Shown here: in pieces, positions 1-12,630 of the stretch
Numbering within the stretch: position 1 is the first letter of the stretch
Layout: every line of letters begins with the position of its first letter
NCBI RefSeq assembly: GCF_040939455.1
Contig: NC_134115.1
Location: 30,282,727 to 30,346,726, forward strand
From: Microcebus murinus
Taxonomy: Eukaryota; Chordata; Mammalia; Primates; Cheirogaleidae
Direction of reading: 5' to 3'
Length of the DNA stretch: 64,000 nt
Position numbers and translations under genes: made by a program
Notes under the pieces: model-generated
Told to the model about the DNA's origin: nothing
Database searches by the model: none
The model's input: only the letters and a program-made list of their open reading frames with translations

Positions 1-764
1 CTTGTCTTGCAACAACAGAGCTAGAGTCTATTGCCATAAAGGCAAAATTGTCTTGGATTTAGTACTGAAGTAGCATCATAGAAGAAAAAGAGAAAAAGCC
101 TCTTTATCTACTAAAAGGGGGAAAAAGAAAAGTCAGGTGCCAGATGCCTGCTTCCTACCAGTTTTTAAAGATTTGATCCTTTCTTTTTCCTTTTCTGGTA
201 AAATACCTTAATGTGAAATTTAAAATCAAAATGACCTAAAAGAGCCCTCTTTAAAGGGTATGAGAGTGTATCAGATTGATAAAATGACATCTTGCTAGAC
301 ATGCCTTATTTAAAAACTGGTTAAAAGATATTATTTACCCAATGAACCACAAGGGCTCAAAAGAAAACCACTCAAACACAATAACAGTCCCTCAGGTAAA
401 TGCTCCTTCAGGCAGTTTTTAAAATGTGTATCATTTACTTGATAAAGCATAGCAGTCTATCATGAAAAGAGTTATGGTCTGCTGCATAAATAGGCATTTG
501 GACAGCTTTAAAAATGCATACTCTTTACACCCAAATACCAAGTGAAAATCCCAATGGAAAGTGGCTATTATAAGCAAAGAGCAGCCACTTTTTTTCAAAA
601 CCAAGAGGTGATCTTGCCAAATGGTTCTTTAAAACTTTCCTTCTCTAAGAGCTGCATAAACATCTACTTATTTAAATGACCACTTGTCATTTCTGGGTGG
701 GGCCACTGCCCAGTAAGAGGGAATGACCCTCCCAGAGCTCAGAACAGCTCAGCCTTCTCAGCCT
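1..764. other. Intergenic, nothing recognised
   Basis: This is AT-rich sequence with no convincing gene, splice structure or repeat family by eye. Confidence 0.5.
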
Positions 765-880
765 CCTCTGCTCCTCACAATCACCTGGAGAGCCTTTCCA
801 GGCCCTACTCAGAGGGGCTGGGACAATGACGGCTTTAAAAGCCCCCCAGGTGATTCCAATGTGTAGTCAGGGATGAGCAC
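765..880. repeat. MER5-like hAT-Charlie fragment
   Basis: The 'TCACCTGGAGAGC' and 'CCCAGGTGATTCCAATGTG' arms are those of MER5A/B non-autonomous hAT elements. Confidence 0.6.
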
Positions 881-885
881 TCCCA

Positions 886-1005
886 GGCTGGATAGAGAAT
901 GCAAAGCCCAGAAAGGCCATGTGACTTGCTCAAGATCACACAGTAAGCCTGGGGGAGAACCCAGGTGTCAGGACCCCCGTTTCCACTCTTACCACTATGC
1001 CATCT
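886..1005 (-). repeat. MIR fragment
   Basis: It contains the MIR core 'GTGACTTGCTCAAGATCACACAG' region (here shortened) followed by an 'ACCCAGGTGTCAGGAC'-like stretch, in the minus orientation of MIR. Confidence 0.6.
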
Positions 1006-2204
1006 TCTCTCTTTTCCTTTCAGAGTTGTCTTTTGGGATTTTCTTTTAATACGATTTCATGCTTCCTTTCATTGTATCTATATTTAAAGTATGCTAATAG
1101 TTTACAGTAGATATATATTACCAAACATTTAGAAAACACAAGGGGAAAAACACATTTCCATTCCCCAAATACCAGTTCAATTAGTACTTTTTTATATTCC
1201 CCGAGATCCTGTTTTCTTCTTTACATATTTTCCCTACTTATGAACTTATATATTTTAAAATTTTATACCAAATATACCAAACTTTATACTACATTATAAA
1301 GTTTCTGTTAGGTTTATATTAATTTAAAAAGTAATAGATGTTTGCTGAAATTTCAAGGAATAGAAATGCACAGGATTTTAAATGAAAGGTCCTAAACTTT
1401 CCCCATTCCAGTATCTAGGGGAACTTTTTTTTCTATATATATTTTGAAACGGGATTGTATAACTGGTGCAGTTCTGTAAGTATTATTTTTCTTTTTCTAC
1501 TTAAAAGAATGCCTTGGGCATCTTTCTGTGTCAGTACATACTGATCTACCTCATTCATAGTATTGCACTGAATGGATAATCCATGATTCATAAACATTTA
1601 GAAGCCTTTTCTATCAAACACAAACAAACATATGAACAAACAACTAAGTAAATCTCTGGGCTTGCGAACTCAGGCTACAATCCAGTCCCTGCTGCCCCTC
1701 CAAGGGTTGCCTCCCTGATGCCAGCCTCCTAGTGCACACTCTGTACTCTGAAGAAGGCAGGGCTAGGGAGGAATTCTAGCCCAGCTAGAATTGACTCCCC
1801 GACCCAGGGTAAAAAAAACAGCCCACAGAGAATGACACTGATAATTCACCTCACACCCAAGGCAACTCAAAGAACAGGGAGGCCAAGTCCAGGACGCGCC
1901 TGATCTAAATGTGCTTTTTGAAATTCCCAAAGCTGCCATAATTCAAGGACTCCAGGTCTCCTGTGCAGACTAACCTTTGTTTCCCTGGTTCCCTCTTCCT
2001 GCTGCCAGCTCAGGGATGGGAGGCAAAAGGTAAATAGAGCCATTCAGCTACAGTAACACAGGTGTTTTGTTTTTAAACAAGAAGGAAGAAAAAGAAATGG
2101 AAGGTCATAGCCAAAAGAGTGAATTTTGCAAAAAGCAATTTAGCAATGTTTCAGGAGCCCTAAATGTATTCTTGAACCTTGGACCCAGAGATGCTATCTT
2201 AGGC
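1006..2204. other. Intergenic; possible old L1M piece near 1480-1590
   Basis: It is mostly unrecognised. 'CATCTTTCTGTGTCAGTACATA' context (1510-1560) resembles an antisense L1M 3' end. No gene is seen. Confidence 0.35.
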
Positions 2205-2600
2205 CACGGGGCCTAATAATCAGATTTGCCTTGAGGCAAACCACTGGGGTATGAATCCTGAATCTACTCTTTTTTTTTTTATTTCAGCATATTATGGTGG
2301 TACAAATTTTAAGGTTTCAAATAATGCCCTTGCCCCACTCCCCCCACAAGTCTGAGCTTCAAGCGTGACCATCACCCAGACGGTGCACATCTCACTCATT
2401 ATGTATGTATATACCTGCCCCACTTTTTACTAGTGTGTGACTTTGGACAAGTTACCGCTCAGTGCCCATTTCCTCATCTCTAAAATGAGAATACCTAGAC
2501 CCCCACACTGGGCTGTTGTGAAGACTGAGTGAATTAATCAATGTCAGCCATTTGGAAAAGAATCTGGAAAACTTTGTAAATGTTGGCTATTATCATTTGT
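2205..2600 (+). repeat. MIR interrupted by an L1 3' end
   Basis: The MIR left part ('ATGAATCCTGAATCTACTC') and right part ('ACTAGTGTGTGACTTTGG' through 'AATGTTGGCTATTATC') are separated by L1 sequence at 2269-2424. Confidence 0.7.
2269..2424 (-). mobile_element. L1 3' end, severely 5'-truncated
   Basis: Starting with a poly-T, it matches the 3' terminal ~155 bp of the larger antisense L1 at 60108-63793 ('CAGCATATTATGGTGGTACA', 'GTGCACATCTCACTCATTAT'). It is inserted antisense into a MIR. Confidence 0.85.
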
Positions 2601-2820
2601 AACAGCAAAAACTGATAAGGAACTGGTCAAATGAATGATGGGATGCTACTGTGGCCATGAAAAATCATCATAGGAAAATTATTAGATATCCCTGGGACTG
2701 CAAGATTATGAGCATTTTTATATTTTTACATATTTTATGAGGTTTTATACAATAAGCATCAATTACTTTTATAATAAGGAATAGTTTAGTTTATAATTTA
2801 AAAAAGCATCTTGGGATATA
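2601..2820 (+). repeat. Possible L1M 3'-end fossil
   Basis: The 'GGATGCTACTGTGGCCATGAAAAA' type context and 'TTACTTTTATAATAAGG' end resemble old L1M 3' termini. The family is uncertain. Confidence 0.3.
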
Positions 2821-2828
2821 TATATTTA

Positions 2829-3203
2829 CCTTTGGCTCTCTGTATCTATGGGTTCCAAATCAGTGGATTCAAACCACCACAGATTGAAAATATTCAGGGG
2901 AAAAAAAAAGAATAGTTGTGTCTGTTCTTGTCATTATTCCCTAAAAAAATAGTGTGTTACAACAATTTACATAGCATTTGTTATATTAGGTATTATATAC
3001 ATATATATGTTATATTAGGTATTACATATGTATATATGTTATATTAGGTATTGTAAGTAATTTAGAGATGATTTAAAGTATATGGGATGATGTACATAGG
3101 TTATATGCAAATACTACACCATTTTATATCAGGGACTTGAGCATCCATAGATTTTGTATCCTAGGCCTGGAACCAATCCCCATGCATACTGAGGGATGAC
3201 TAC
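2829..3203 (-). mobile_element. MER2-like Tigger DNA transposon fossil
   Basis: Both ends carry complementary 'TATCTATGGGTTCC' / 'GGAACCAATCCCCATGCATA'-type sequence, and the interior has 'GATATAAAATGGTGTAGTATTTG' in reverse, as in MER2/Tigger elements. A small local triplication of an AT-rich ~30 bp unit is present at 2980-3055. Confidence 0.55.
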
Positions 3204-5233
3204 TTCCCTTCACGCTAATCTTTTTCTCCCTACAAGTCAATGTTATCCCAGTTGAGTGTTATAGTTGTTTCTGGCTCTCTGCGTCTTTCCAGATGTGTCC
3301 CCCCACCACTGCTACCCCCACCCCTCCCTTAACTTCTCTCCTCTCCCCTATATGCGGCCTCTTCTAGGAAAGGATTCTGTGCACTTAATCAAGCTCAACT
3401 GTAAAAGGCTGATAAGGCATAAAGCAGTATGCTTGCCACTAGTATATATGTTTTACCAGGGAACAAAGACAAAGGATGGAATTCCTAAGACTGGCATTTT
3501 CGGTAGGTAACACCAAGACAATGGAGGAAGCTGTGGAATAACCAGGAAAGAAAATGGTTTTTTGATGCCCCTGAAATCAAAGTCTGTTGGTTCACTGGGT
3601 TGACTCATTCATTTTGGCTCAGCTAAAAACCACTGATAGTTCAAAGTGAGAAAATCCTTGTCTCCTGAAAGGTACAAACCTTGATAAAATGAACAGAATG
3701 AATAAACCAAATTGGAGGCAGGGTGGAAGAGGGTTGTAGAAAGGGCTAGTTCACCCAGGAGACAATTTTACTCTTTGTAATGTAAGATAGGTTTTTAGGG
3801 TGCCAAGAAGGAGTCCCAGAGGAATATGCCAATTCCTTATGGGGAAAAAAACCAATAATGACCTCTAAGAACTAGACACGCCTGACTTTCTGCCCACCAT
3901 GGGTAGAAGGAAGAAAAAAATGAGTCCTGAGTACAGAGGGTACTGTCCTGGGAAAAGGAAATGATTAGAATTTACATCTGAGCCCAGGTTTGTAACAAAG
4001 AAATTGCTTCATAATTTAAAAATTATTCATTCCCGCCTATGTTGTGGCCTCATCCTAGGAAGTAGCAAGTCAACTGTATCCAATGAGGGATTAAAGATAA
4101 TAAATAAAAGAGTAGCAATTAATTGTGCATCCTGATTTAACAGCCTGGGTTGCCTGGGTCATGCTAGAGTGGCTTATCAAATTTAGCTCTATTATGACTG
4201 TCTTGTATTTCAATTGATGTTTGTGCTCACATCTGAAGGCACTTGTACCACGAAGCTTTTCAGATAGAAAAGAATTTAAACATATAGATTGTTATAGGAT
4301 TCTATCATTCTTATAGCATGAGGCAAAAGTGTTGAAAATGGCAGTTTAATGAGTCATGCAAAGCGGCTCAGAATTCAGAGCCACTGATTCAATTATTTTT
4401 CCCCCTCCAGAGGCCATTTCAGGCAGAGTGCTATGGCTCTTTTCTCGATGCTTTGGTTCTGACTCACTTTTTATAATGCTTTCTCATTTTCTGGCTTTTT
4501 AAAAAGCAAAGGTGGCCAAAACCTGAGGCCATCTGATAACTGGAATCATTGTCAGAGCCAAGCAAGAAAAATAAATAAATAACCACAGCGAAGGGATAGG
4601 CAAGGGGGACCTTATATGCAGTGCCCACATGAATGCACCCCTTTATACTCTGATTGCCAGGGCAGAATTTGGAGGTGGGTGCTGGAAAGGGCCCTTGCTG
4701 AAATGTGGTAAAAATCTGCTCCTTTCTGGCCTTGTCTGTGTCCTTGGCCTGAGACCTTCGAAGGTGCCCTCAACAGCCCCAACAGGCAAAGGTTTCTCTG
4801 CTTGGACAACAAATCTAATTTTAACAGTGCACTAATTCTTTCATTTGCTGCCCTACATGTTTTCATCCTCAGGCCATAATTTTACCTGCCAACTCAGGTA
4901 ATAGCCTTTAATAGGACAAAGGCTTTGAAAGGTTATACTGTACTGGATTTTATGCTGAGACTTTGTACTTTCACCATTGAGTCCTCAGAAGGGAGATTTT
5001 ATCATACCAACCAAGTCAGTCACCCCAAAGGGGCACCTCCTCACAGTGTTTTGGGAGGGAAGGGTGGTTATATCTGCCCAACAAACTGCTTGACCACTGC
5101 TCCTCAGGCGATGCTTTCTTCCTTCCGGGTGTCGTGAGCCAGAAGGGCAGGAGATGTCTCCCCTGTGTCTGTCTGCTTCTCATCTCCCTCTGTCACATCA
5201 CTGCACACTGTTATACAGGAATATCAGACCTAA
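3204..5233. other. Intergenic, nothing recognised
   Basis: There are only short incidental reading frames (for example 81 codons at 3265 +) without family resemblance. No repeat is recognised by eye. Confidence 0.45.
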
Positions 5234-5379
5234 GCCAGGCACAGTGGCTCACACCTGTAATCCTACCTAGCACTTTGAGAGGCTGAGGTGGGAGGATGGC
5301 TTGAGGCCAGGAATTTGAGACCAGCTTGGGCAACACAGTGAGACCTTGTCTCTTAAAAAGTAAGAAATAAAAAATAGCA
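5234..5379 (+). mobile_element. Alu left-monomer (FLAM-like)
   Basis: It begins 'GCCAGGCACAGTGGCTCACA' and ends in an A-rich tail after the 'GAGACCTTGTCTC' motif, so a single arm only. Confidence 0.75.
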
Positions 5380-5831
5380 TAAAATTGAACCAGAATATGA
5401 CTTTTCCCACAATACAAGGGTATAACTTTCAAGAAAGGAAAGGAACAAAATTTAAAGTAACTGCTATGTATTGTACCACATAGAAGTCACACGAAAAAAT
5501 GACAAACCTCTAAAAATACAAACATGCTTAATTTAGTTAACTCCTTCCAGAAGCATTACATGGGATAGCACAACCTGTCTATAACACACCATGGTTGGGC
5601 GAGGCCAGACAATTCAAACTGTCCAGAGACTCCATGAGCTTTAATAACTGGGTTTTAGGAAACCTTTATAATTTGTAGTTTGGCAATTTGTGGCACTCAA
5701 GCCCACAACCACAAATTGGTTTTATATTGGTATCATGCATTTGCGTGCTTAATTTTTTCCATATTTTCCAAAGGCACAGTCACATATTTTTGGGCTCCCT
5801 AATTTATTATACATATAGCAGGCATAGATAT

Positions 5832-6289
5832 TATATTAGTTTGCTAAGGCTTCATACAAACTGGGTGCTTAACACAACAGAAACTTACTGTCTCACAGTT
5901 CTGGAGGCTAGAAGTCCAAGATCAAGGAGTCATAAGGGTTGGTTCCTTCTGAAGGACGTGAGGGAAGGAACTGTTCCAGGCTTCTCCCCTAGCTTCTATG
6001 GTTTGCTGGCAGTCTTTGCTGCTCCTTGACTTGCAGAAGCATCACTCTGATCTTTGCTTTCATCTTTACATGGTGTTCTTCCTGTGTGTATGTCTGTGTC
6101 CAAGTTTTCTCTTGTTTATAAGGACCCCAGGTATATTGGATTAGGGGACCCACCCTACTCCAATATGACCTCATCTTAACTAACTATAGCTACAAGGACC
6201 CCACTTCCAAATATGGTCACATTCAGAGGCACTGGGGTTAGGACTTCTAAACATAAATTCTTGGGGGGGGGGACAAAATTCAACCAATA
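5832..6289 (+). mobile_element. MLT2-like ERVL solo LTR
   Basis: 'TCACAGTTCTGGAGGCTAGA', 'TCTGTGTCCAAGTTTTC', 'CACATTCAGAGGCACTGGGG' and a terminal 'GACAAAATTCAACC' follow the MLT2 LTR layout from end to end. There is no internal retroviral sequence. Confidence 0.65.
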
Positions 6290-6444
6290 AAGAAAAAATG
6301 TCTTTATTTTAGGGAAAAATCATTCAGTATCTCATTGAAATTTGCCTATTTGTTCATTTCTCATTGAAATGAACCTGGCCTTTGTCAAACACAAAACTAA
6401 TCCATAAAGAAAAATAATATTGCATTTGTTAAAAAAAAAAAATA

Positions 6445-6785
6445 GCCGGGCGCGGTGGCTCACGCCTGTAATCCTAGCTCTCTGGGAGGCCGAGGCGGGT
6501 GGATTGCTCAAGGTCAGGAGTTTGAAACCAGCCTGAGCAAGAGCGAGACTCCGTCTCTACTATAAAATAGAAAGAAATTAATTGGCCAACTAATATATAT
6601 ACAAAAAATTAGCCGGGCATGGTGGCGAATGCCTGTAGTCCCAGCTACTCGGGAGGCTGAGGCAGCAGGATTGCTTGAGCCAGGAGTTTGAGGTTGCTAT
6701 GAGCTAGGCTGACGCCATGGCACTCACTCTAGCCTGGGCAACAAAGCGAGATTCTGTCTCAAAAAAATAAAAAATAAAAAAATAA
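6445..6785 (+). mobile_element. Full-length lemur-type Alu
   Basis: It is dimeric, starts 'CCGGGCGCGGTGGCTCACGC', carries the lemur linker 'AATTGGCCAACTAATATATA' and the right arm, and ends in an A-rich tail. CpG sites are well kept, suggesting youth. Confidence 0.95.
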
Positions 6786-6789
6786 ACAC

Positions 6790-9389
6790 CAAAAAAACTC
6801 TAAATACTAACTAGCTGAGTGACCTTGGGTGAATCACTTGTCTGGGTTCTGTTTTCTAATCTATAAAAATGAAAGATATGGGATAATCTCTAAAGTCTTT
6901 TCTAGTATTAAACATTAAAGGCCAAACAGCACAGGGGAGAATTTATATTAATAATAAAATGCAAAATATAGTTTTACAGTGGGCTTATGGTCATATAATA
7001 GAGGCATATCCAAAAGGGTAAAAATTGCTGCGCAATTGCTCAAACAGACCTGTTTCTGTGGATATCATTCACACATAATTACTCAGTGAGTAATTCTAAG
7101 TATCTAAGTTCCTGTGATGGACACATTTGCTCCCCTGCATTCTTTGACATTGCTACCACATGGGTTAAGCAGCCCCAGGGTGAACATGATCAGAAATAAC
7201 AACTAAATCAAAGGTGATCATTAATACCTAGGTTACTTCTCAAGATAGGGAGTCAACTCTCTCACAGGGTATAAATATTAAATATTTATGTATTCCACTG
7301 CTAAAAAACACATTTTCTTACAGGTCACAAAATGAGCTTCCCAATAAAACTATTCTCTAAAACAATACTATTCACAGGACCACAAAAATATCAGCACTTT
7401 CAGCAGCATTATTTTAATCACCTAACAGATTATGGGCAGACTACAGAAACCACTCCTTACTGCATCCCTCCATTTTTAAGAAAAGCACTGCAAGATTTCC
7501 TTGGTTTCCTTAGCTTTCAATGCTGAATACAGATCAATGCTCACTAGCTTCAGAGTGTTATTCTTCCTGCCTCTGTGACAACAGTGTTCCTGATCTTAGC
7601 CTTTCATGAATAAATATAGTCTCAGATGAGGAAAAACATGAAGACTAGATTACAATGGATTTCTTGCTTCACTCACTCATTACCATGCTTGGTCTCAATA
7701 GAACAGCTCAGTTATGTCATTAAAATGCCAACAAGCCAAATCCTCCAGCTACAAATGAACTTTTTAAAGTGGAACAGAGAGTCTATCTCAACTAAATCAA
7801 ATCAATAACAGTTGCAGCTAGTAACAATCAAGTCACTTATTTAACACATTACTGCCATGTGAATTGTATTTAACTCATGCTAGTGTTGAGTCCAGGGCCT
7901 CATGAAGCATATGTAACTCACATGTCCCTACCTTGGGAGCCCTGTGAACTATTTTTCAAGTTGAATATAACTCATGAACAGAAAACAATAAAAACATTTT
8001 TTTTTCATTAAATTAGAAAGGATCATTTTGTATTTGTACAAATACAAATACATTTGTATAAATACAAATACATTTGTATAAATACAAATTTTATATTTGT
8101 ATTTATACAAATATAAATTGTATTTGTATTTATACAAATGTAAATATTTGTATAAATACAAATTTTATTGTATTTTCATAATATAACACTGTGGTCCAAA
8201 TAAAAAAATTTTTTTTCTAGTGTGGCAGTTAATGTGTTCATAGGAGATAGTTTCACTATAAGCACATATTGCCATTTGGGGATATTTGTTAAGAGAACAT
8301 ATTTTTCATAGGGAAAATGCTTAAGTAAATTATTAAAGATACACTCGATAGAACTGTACATATTCATTTTAAATGATGGCTTTGAATTCTACGTAATGAC
8401 ACAAGTGAAGTATATTAATAATGTCAAGAGGAAAAAAGCAGAATGGTAAATGTGTTCTTACAAATTTATGTACGATTAACAGAATAAAGTCCCACACTTT
8501 TGCCAGGTGTATATAATCTGGCCCTCTATCCAGCTGTCTGACCACGTCTCTCTCTTTCCTGGTTTCTCATTGTGCCTTAGCCATCCAAGACCTCTTTTAG
8601 TGCTGCATACACACCCAGCTTGTTTGCACTACAGGGCCTTTGCACTGGAATGGCCTTCTCTCTCTCTTCACATTCTAGCTCCTTCCTAGTAATTCGAGTC
8701 ACAGTTCAACATTATGTCCTCATGAGGCTTTCTCTGAGTACTTGATCTAAAGACCTCAATCCTCCTTATCACTTTGTTCAATTTTCTCCACAGTGCTGGT
8801 GAACGACTGAAATTATCCTTATTTCACTTATCTATTCATTTGTTTTCCTGTTTGCTCTATGATATCAGGAGCTTTGATAATTGTTTACTATTAGAATCCA
8901 GATCCCAAAACAAAAGTTTGTAAGTAATATCTGTTTTATGAATAAATAAAAATATGTATAAGAAAAAGGAAGGGAATGCTTCAAACTGCCAGCACTTTCC
9001 ACAAAGGTACTGGGATTAGGGTGAATTTTTTTCTTTTTTTGTATTTATTATGCTTTCTATAATACTATTGTCTTTTATAATGGAAAAAAGAAAAGAAATT
9101 GTTGACTTTCCAAAATGCCTACATGAACATAAAAAGGACAGCCGTATTATATACTGCAAACTATGAAAAATTCCTAATTTGCTACTTTGGTCAACTAACT
9201 CCACAGATCCCAAAGAAAGTAAGAATGTTTGCTTCTGCTTTTTGAAACTTTAGATCTAATTCAAAGATAAACTGATCACATTAAATCATTCAGAAGTATT
9301 TTATTTTTTCTTTTCTGGATAACAGTACAATAAAAATTGAGTTTAGATGGTTCACTCAATATGAATCAACCTTTCTGTAAATACCATGG
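6790..9389. other. Intergenic, AT-rich
   Basis: No gene is recognised. It contains the palindromic AT repeat at 8026-8175, listed separately. 8500-8830 has L2-like pyrimidine-rich character, uncertain. Confidence 0.4.
8026..8175. repeat. Palindromic AT-rich tandem repeat
   Basis: It is built from repeated 'ATTTGTATAAATACAAAT' units, each nearly its own reverse complement, in about eight variants. Confidence 0.85.
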
Positions 9390-9764
9390 TGCTACAGTCT
9401 GAATGTTGCCCAAAATTCATGTGTTGGAGCTTCACTGCCCATGTGACAGTATTAAGAGGTAGGGCTGTTATTAATAAGAGGTAATTAAGTCATCAGGACA
9501 GAGTCCTTATGGGTGGGATCAGGGCCCTAATAAAGGGCTTGAGGGAGTGGTTTCCTTTTCTTCCACCCTTCCATAATGTGAAGACACAGCATATTTTCAT
9601 TTATTCATAGAACAGATATTAACTGAACCTCGTCAAACACTAAACCTGCCAGTATCTTCATCTTAGGTTTACCAGGCTCCAGAACTGTGAGAAATAAATT
9701 TCTTTTGTTTATAAATTACCCAGTCAGATATATTTTATTATAGCAGCACAAGTAAGCTAAGACA
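9390..9764 (+). mobile_element. MLT1-type MaLR solo LTR
   Basis: It starts TG ('TGCTACAGTCTGAATG') and ends CA ('AGTAAGCTAAGACA'). It has the 'CCAGAACTGTGAGAAATAAA' polyadenylation region and 'TAGCAGCACAAG' end of MLT1/MST LTRs. A short AT-rich insertion lies near 9595-9630. Confidence 0.75.
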
Positions 9765-10594
9765 TGTGGGTTCATACTTGCAAAGCATTCATGTTTTTTT
9801 CTGGAAAGGTGCTTAGTTATTATATCAACTGTAAATAGTTTGCCTTTATTTAAAAGCAAATCTAATCTCATTAAATAAAGATCACATAAAACTGCTAAGC
9901 ACAATTGGTAAAGTGGACTGCAGATACACATAGAAATGTCTGCAATCCATGAACTTTGGCCAGAAAACTCTGGGTGGGTTGGAAGATAAGAAGGAAAAAA
10001 GTATATTTGAATATTCAATGGATTTTTTGATAAGGATTTTCCTGGTTTTGTAGTTAAATTAGGGGAAGGGAGAAAGGAAAGGAAGAACAGAAAGTTCCCA
10101 AATCCAAGAAAGACAACAACAAATGGAAGTCCTTCCAAATGAATGGCCTATTTATGCCACCTACTGGATCCTTGCTGCACAGCTTAGTCACATGGGAATC
10201 TCCTCTGATAATCCACAAATTTCCCAGTCCTTTTAATCTTCAACTGTACTTCCTTTCTTCCTTAAAGGCATGGATCTATATTATTAACTGATGTTCCCTG
10301 GGCACAGATTCTGGCTTTATTAGTAAAAAGGACCTTCTGAAAATCAACTCATTCTGCAAGACTATGCTCAAGGCTCCTCCTCTGCAAAGCCCTACGGGAC
10401 CTACCCAGGTACCAGATCAGCCCCTCCTGCTTCTTGGTTGACAACACACTCAACCTTGTGTTGTGAGGGCTGGTGTGTCTGTCTTCCCCACAGTGTGTAA
10501 GTACCTGGGGGCACAATGCTTCCTCCCACCTGCTTTGTACCTAGAGTGTCCTAAGGATGGTGCTAATTCAGGCAGACCTTGTTCAAGTGCTATA
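9765..10594. other. Intergenic, nothing recognised
   Basis: A 140-codon open frame on the minus strand (9716-10138) overlaps the MLT1 end and has no family resemblance. Confidence 0.4.
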
Positions 10595-10760
10595 ACTCAT
10601 TTTATCCTAATAACCCTATGAGTAGATGTTATCAACCCTATTTCAGAGACAAGGAGACCAAGGCATGGAAAGGTAACTTGTCCAAGGCCACAAAGGTAGG
10701 AAGTGGCAGGCCAGTCTTCAAACCAGGCAGTGTAGCTCCAAGGCCTGTGTCCTTTGTTGC
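10595..10760 (+). repeat. MIR
   Basis: The 'AGACAAGGAGACCAAGGCA' / 'GTAACTTGTCCAAGGCCACA' core is present, followed by the 'CAAACCAGGCAGTGTAGCTC' portion. Confidence 0.75.
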
Positions 10761-11734
10761 TATTCTTCTAGCCACTCAATGAAAACTGAGGTGTCTCATG
10801 TGTTTCATTTGTTAAACATGAAAGATCAGATGATTATGTGTTCACTTGTCACAGAAGGCCACCATGCTGGGCTTTAGCACTTCCCTCCAGGTCCCCTGTC
10901 CCCTCTTCTTCACTCTGCTCTGAGTCCTGCGAGTCTAGCCTCTATGGACCGCATAAAAGGCCCCCTTGCCCTCTGGCTTCAGTTTGGGTATGGTCAATGG
11001 AAGGTACCCCTATAAGTGGGAGGGCAGGAAAAGGACAAGGAAGGGGTACTTCTTTCCCTGGTTTTCTCCCGACTGGGTGGCCAGAGGTTGGCTGTAGGTT
11101 TATGCTAAAGCCACGGCCTCTTCCAGGAGGCTCTTCCCAAAGCTTCAGCTCCTCTTTTGGGTTCCTCTGACTGTTCCTCTCCTTGCCCCTGCAGGTGTAA
11201 GGTGATAATGGCTCCCTGTGTTGCCAGCCTCATGGTGCTTCACCATCCCATACTGGTTTCCTTTAACCCTCCTCATACCTCTGTAAATTGTCCCTTTATT
11301 AAATTCTCCTTTAATACCCGCTTGAGGGTACCATTTACCTCCTGTCAGTAGCCTGACTAATAGAGCCTCCAAATATTTTAGCTATCTGCTGAAACTCCTC
11401 TTCCCTGATGAAATCCCACCATTCAGTTTTTTGGGGTCATGGTTATGCGTTTCCAGGTATCCTCTGTTGAAAGGCAAACGCTAGGAATCCCAAACCAATA
11501 ATGACAACTATTCATCAGATTGCCTTCCAACCCTTATCTAAGACAAATAAGTATTCGACTGAGGAACACGAGCAAGGGAGTGGGCTAGGATGTGGAAGGA
11601 AGGGAATGACAGATGAGATGGCCCCAAGGACAAACTTTGTAGAGATACTAAGGAAAGTGTCAGAGAAAGCTATCTCTTGCAGTGGTTACAGTCTGGGTAC
11701 TAGCTTGGGGACAGAGATGAGGAGGACCTCTGTT
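10761..11734. other. Intergenic, nothing recognised
   Basis: This moderately GC-rich block has overlapping short frames on both strands (for example 110 codons at 10838 +). It shows no protein family, start context or splice pattern I recognise. Confidence 0.4.
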
Positions 11735-11895
11735 ACTTAACAGCTGAGAGCACTTAACCTCTCAGAGCCTCTTAATATATAAAAGGTAAACAATAGTAGT
11801 ATATGCTTCACAAGTTTGTCATGAGGAGTAAAACAATGCAAGCAAAAAGCTTATTGCACTGTCAGGTAGTGTTCAATAAACATTAGCAGTGATGG
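11735..11895 (+). repeat. MIR
   Basis: 'AACCTCTCAGAGCCTCTTAA' and the tail 'TGTTCAATAAACATTAGCAG' match the MIR 3' half. Confidence 0.65.
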
Positions 11896-12004
11896 ATACT
11901 ATTAGGGAAGAGTTTGTGTTCCCAGGGGTTTGTGAGGCTTAGCTGAAACAACTCTGTGATCAGTGGGCCATGGGAAGGCCACTGAGGGAATGCAAGTAGG
12001 GCCT

Positions 12005-12195
12005 GGAAAGCAAGAGCTCTGAAGTCAGAGAGGCCTGGATTTAGATCTTGGTTCTGTCAATTCATAGTTACACAACCTTAGGCTAAGTTTTACTTAAAGT
12101 TTCCTCATCCATGAAATGGAGATGATTGTACTATCTCACAATGTTTTTATGATGTTAAATGAGATAGCAGAATGACCATAAGAGATACTCAATTT
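12005..12195 (+). repeat. MIR
   Basis: 'TTTCCTCATCCATGAAATGG' followed by 'GATGTTAAATGAGATAG' is the MIR 3' half, preceded by the 'GGCCTGGATTTAGATC' part. Confidence 0.75.
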
Positions 12196-12234
12196 TATTT
12201 TTTTAAAGCAAGATGATGTTGGACAGTAATAGAT

Positions 12235-12630
12235 ACACAGATAGATAGATAGGGATATCTATAAACATGGAGAGAGAAATAGATAGAGAGGAAGATGAAT
12301 TTATTCTAAAATTTAGCTAATGCAATGGTGGGGGCTGCCAAGTCTTAAATCTGTAGGGCAGGTTGGCAGGCTGGAAACTCAGGCAGGATTTCTTTGTTAC
12401 AGTCCTTAGGCAGCATTTCTTCTTCTGGAAACCTGATTTGCTCTTAAGGCCTTCAACTGATTGGATGAGGCTCACTCGCATTATTGGGGGTAATCCACTT
12501 AAAATAAACTGATTGTAAATATTAATGGCATCTACAAAAACCTTCATGGCAACATCTAGATTAGTGTTTGACCAAACAACAGGGCACCATAGTCTAGTCA
12601 GACTAACACATAAAATTAACCATCACAATG
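12235..12630 (+). mobile_element. Old LTR (ERVL/MaLR-like) with GATA-rich start
   Basis: The GATA-rich head, 'GGGCTGCCAAGTCTTAAATC', 'AAGGCCTTCAACTGATTGG' and end 'AAAATTAACCATCACAA' parallel the element at 57724-58337, which ends the same way. The exact family name is uncertain. Confidence 0.55.

Noticed and set aside
8026..8175. CRISPR-like repeat array
   Set aside because: There are no unique spacers and the units are contiguous AT palindromes in vertebrate DNA.
9716..10138. 140-codon minus-strand frame
   Set aside because: It begins in unrecognised sequence and runs into the MLT1 LTR end. The product has no family resemblance.
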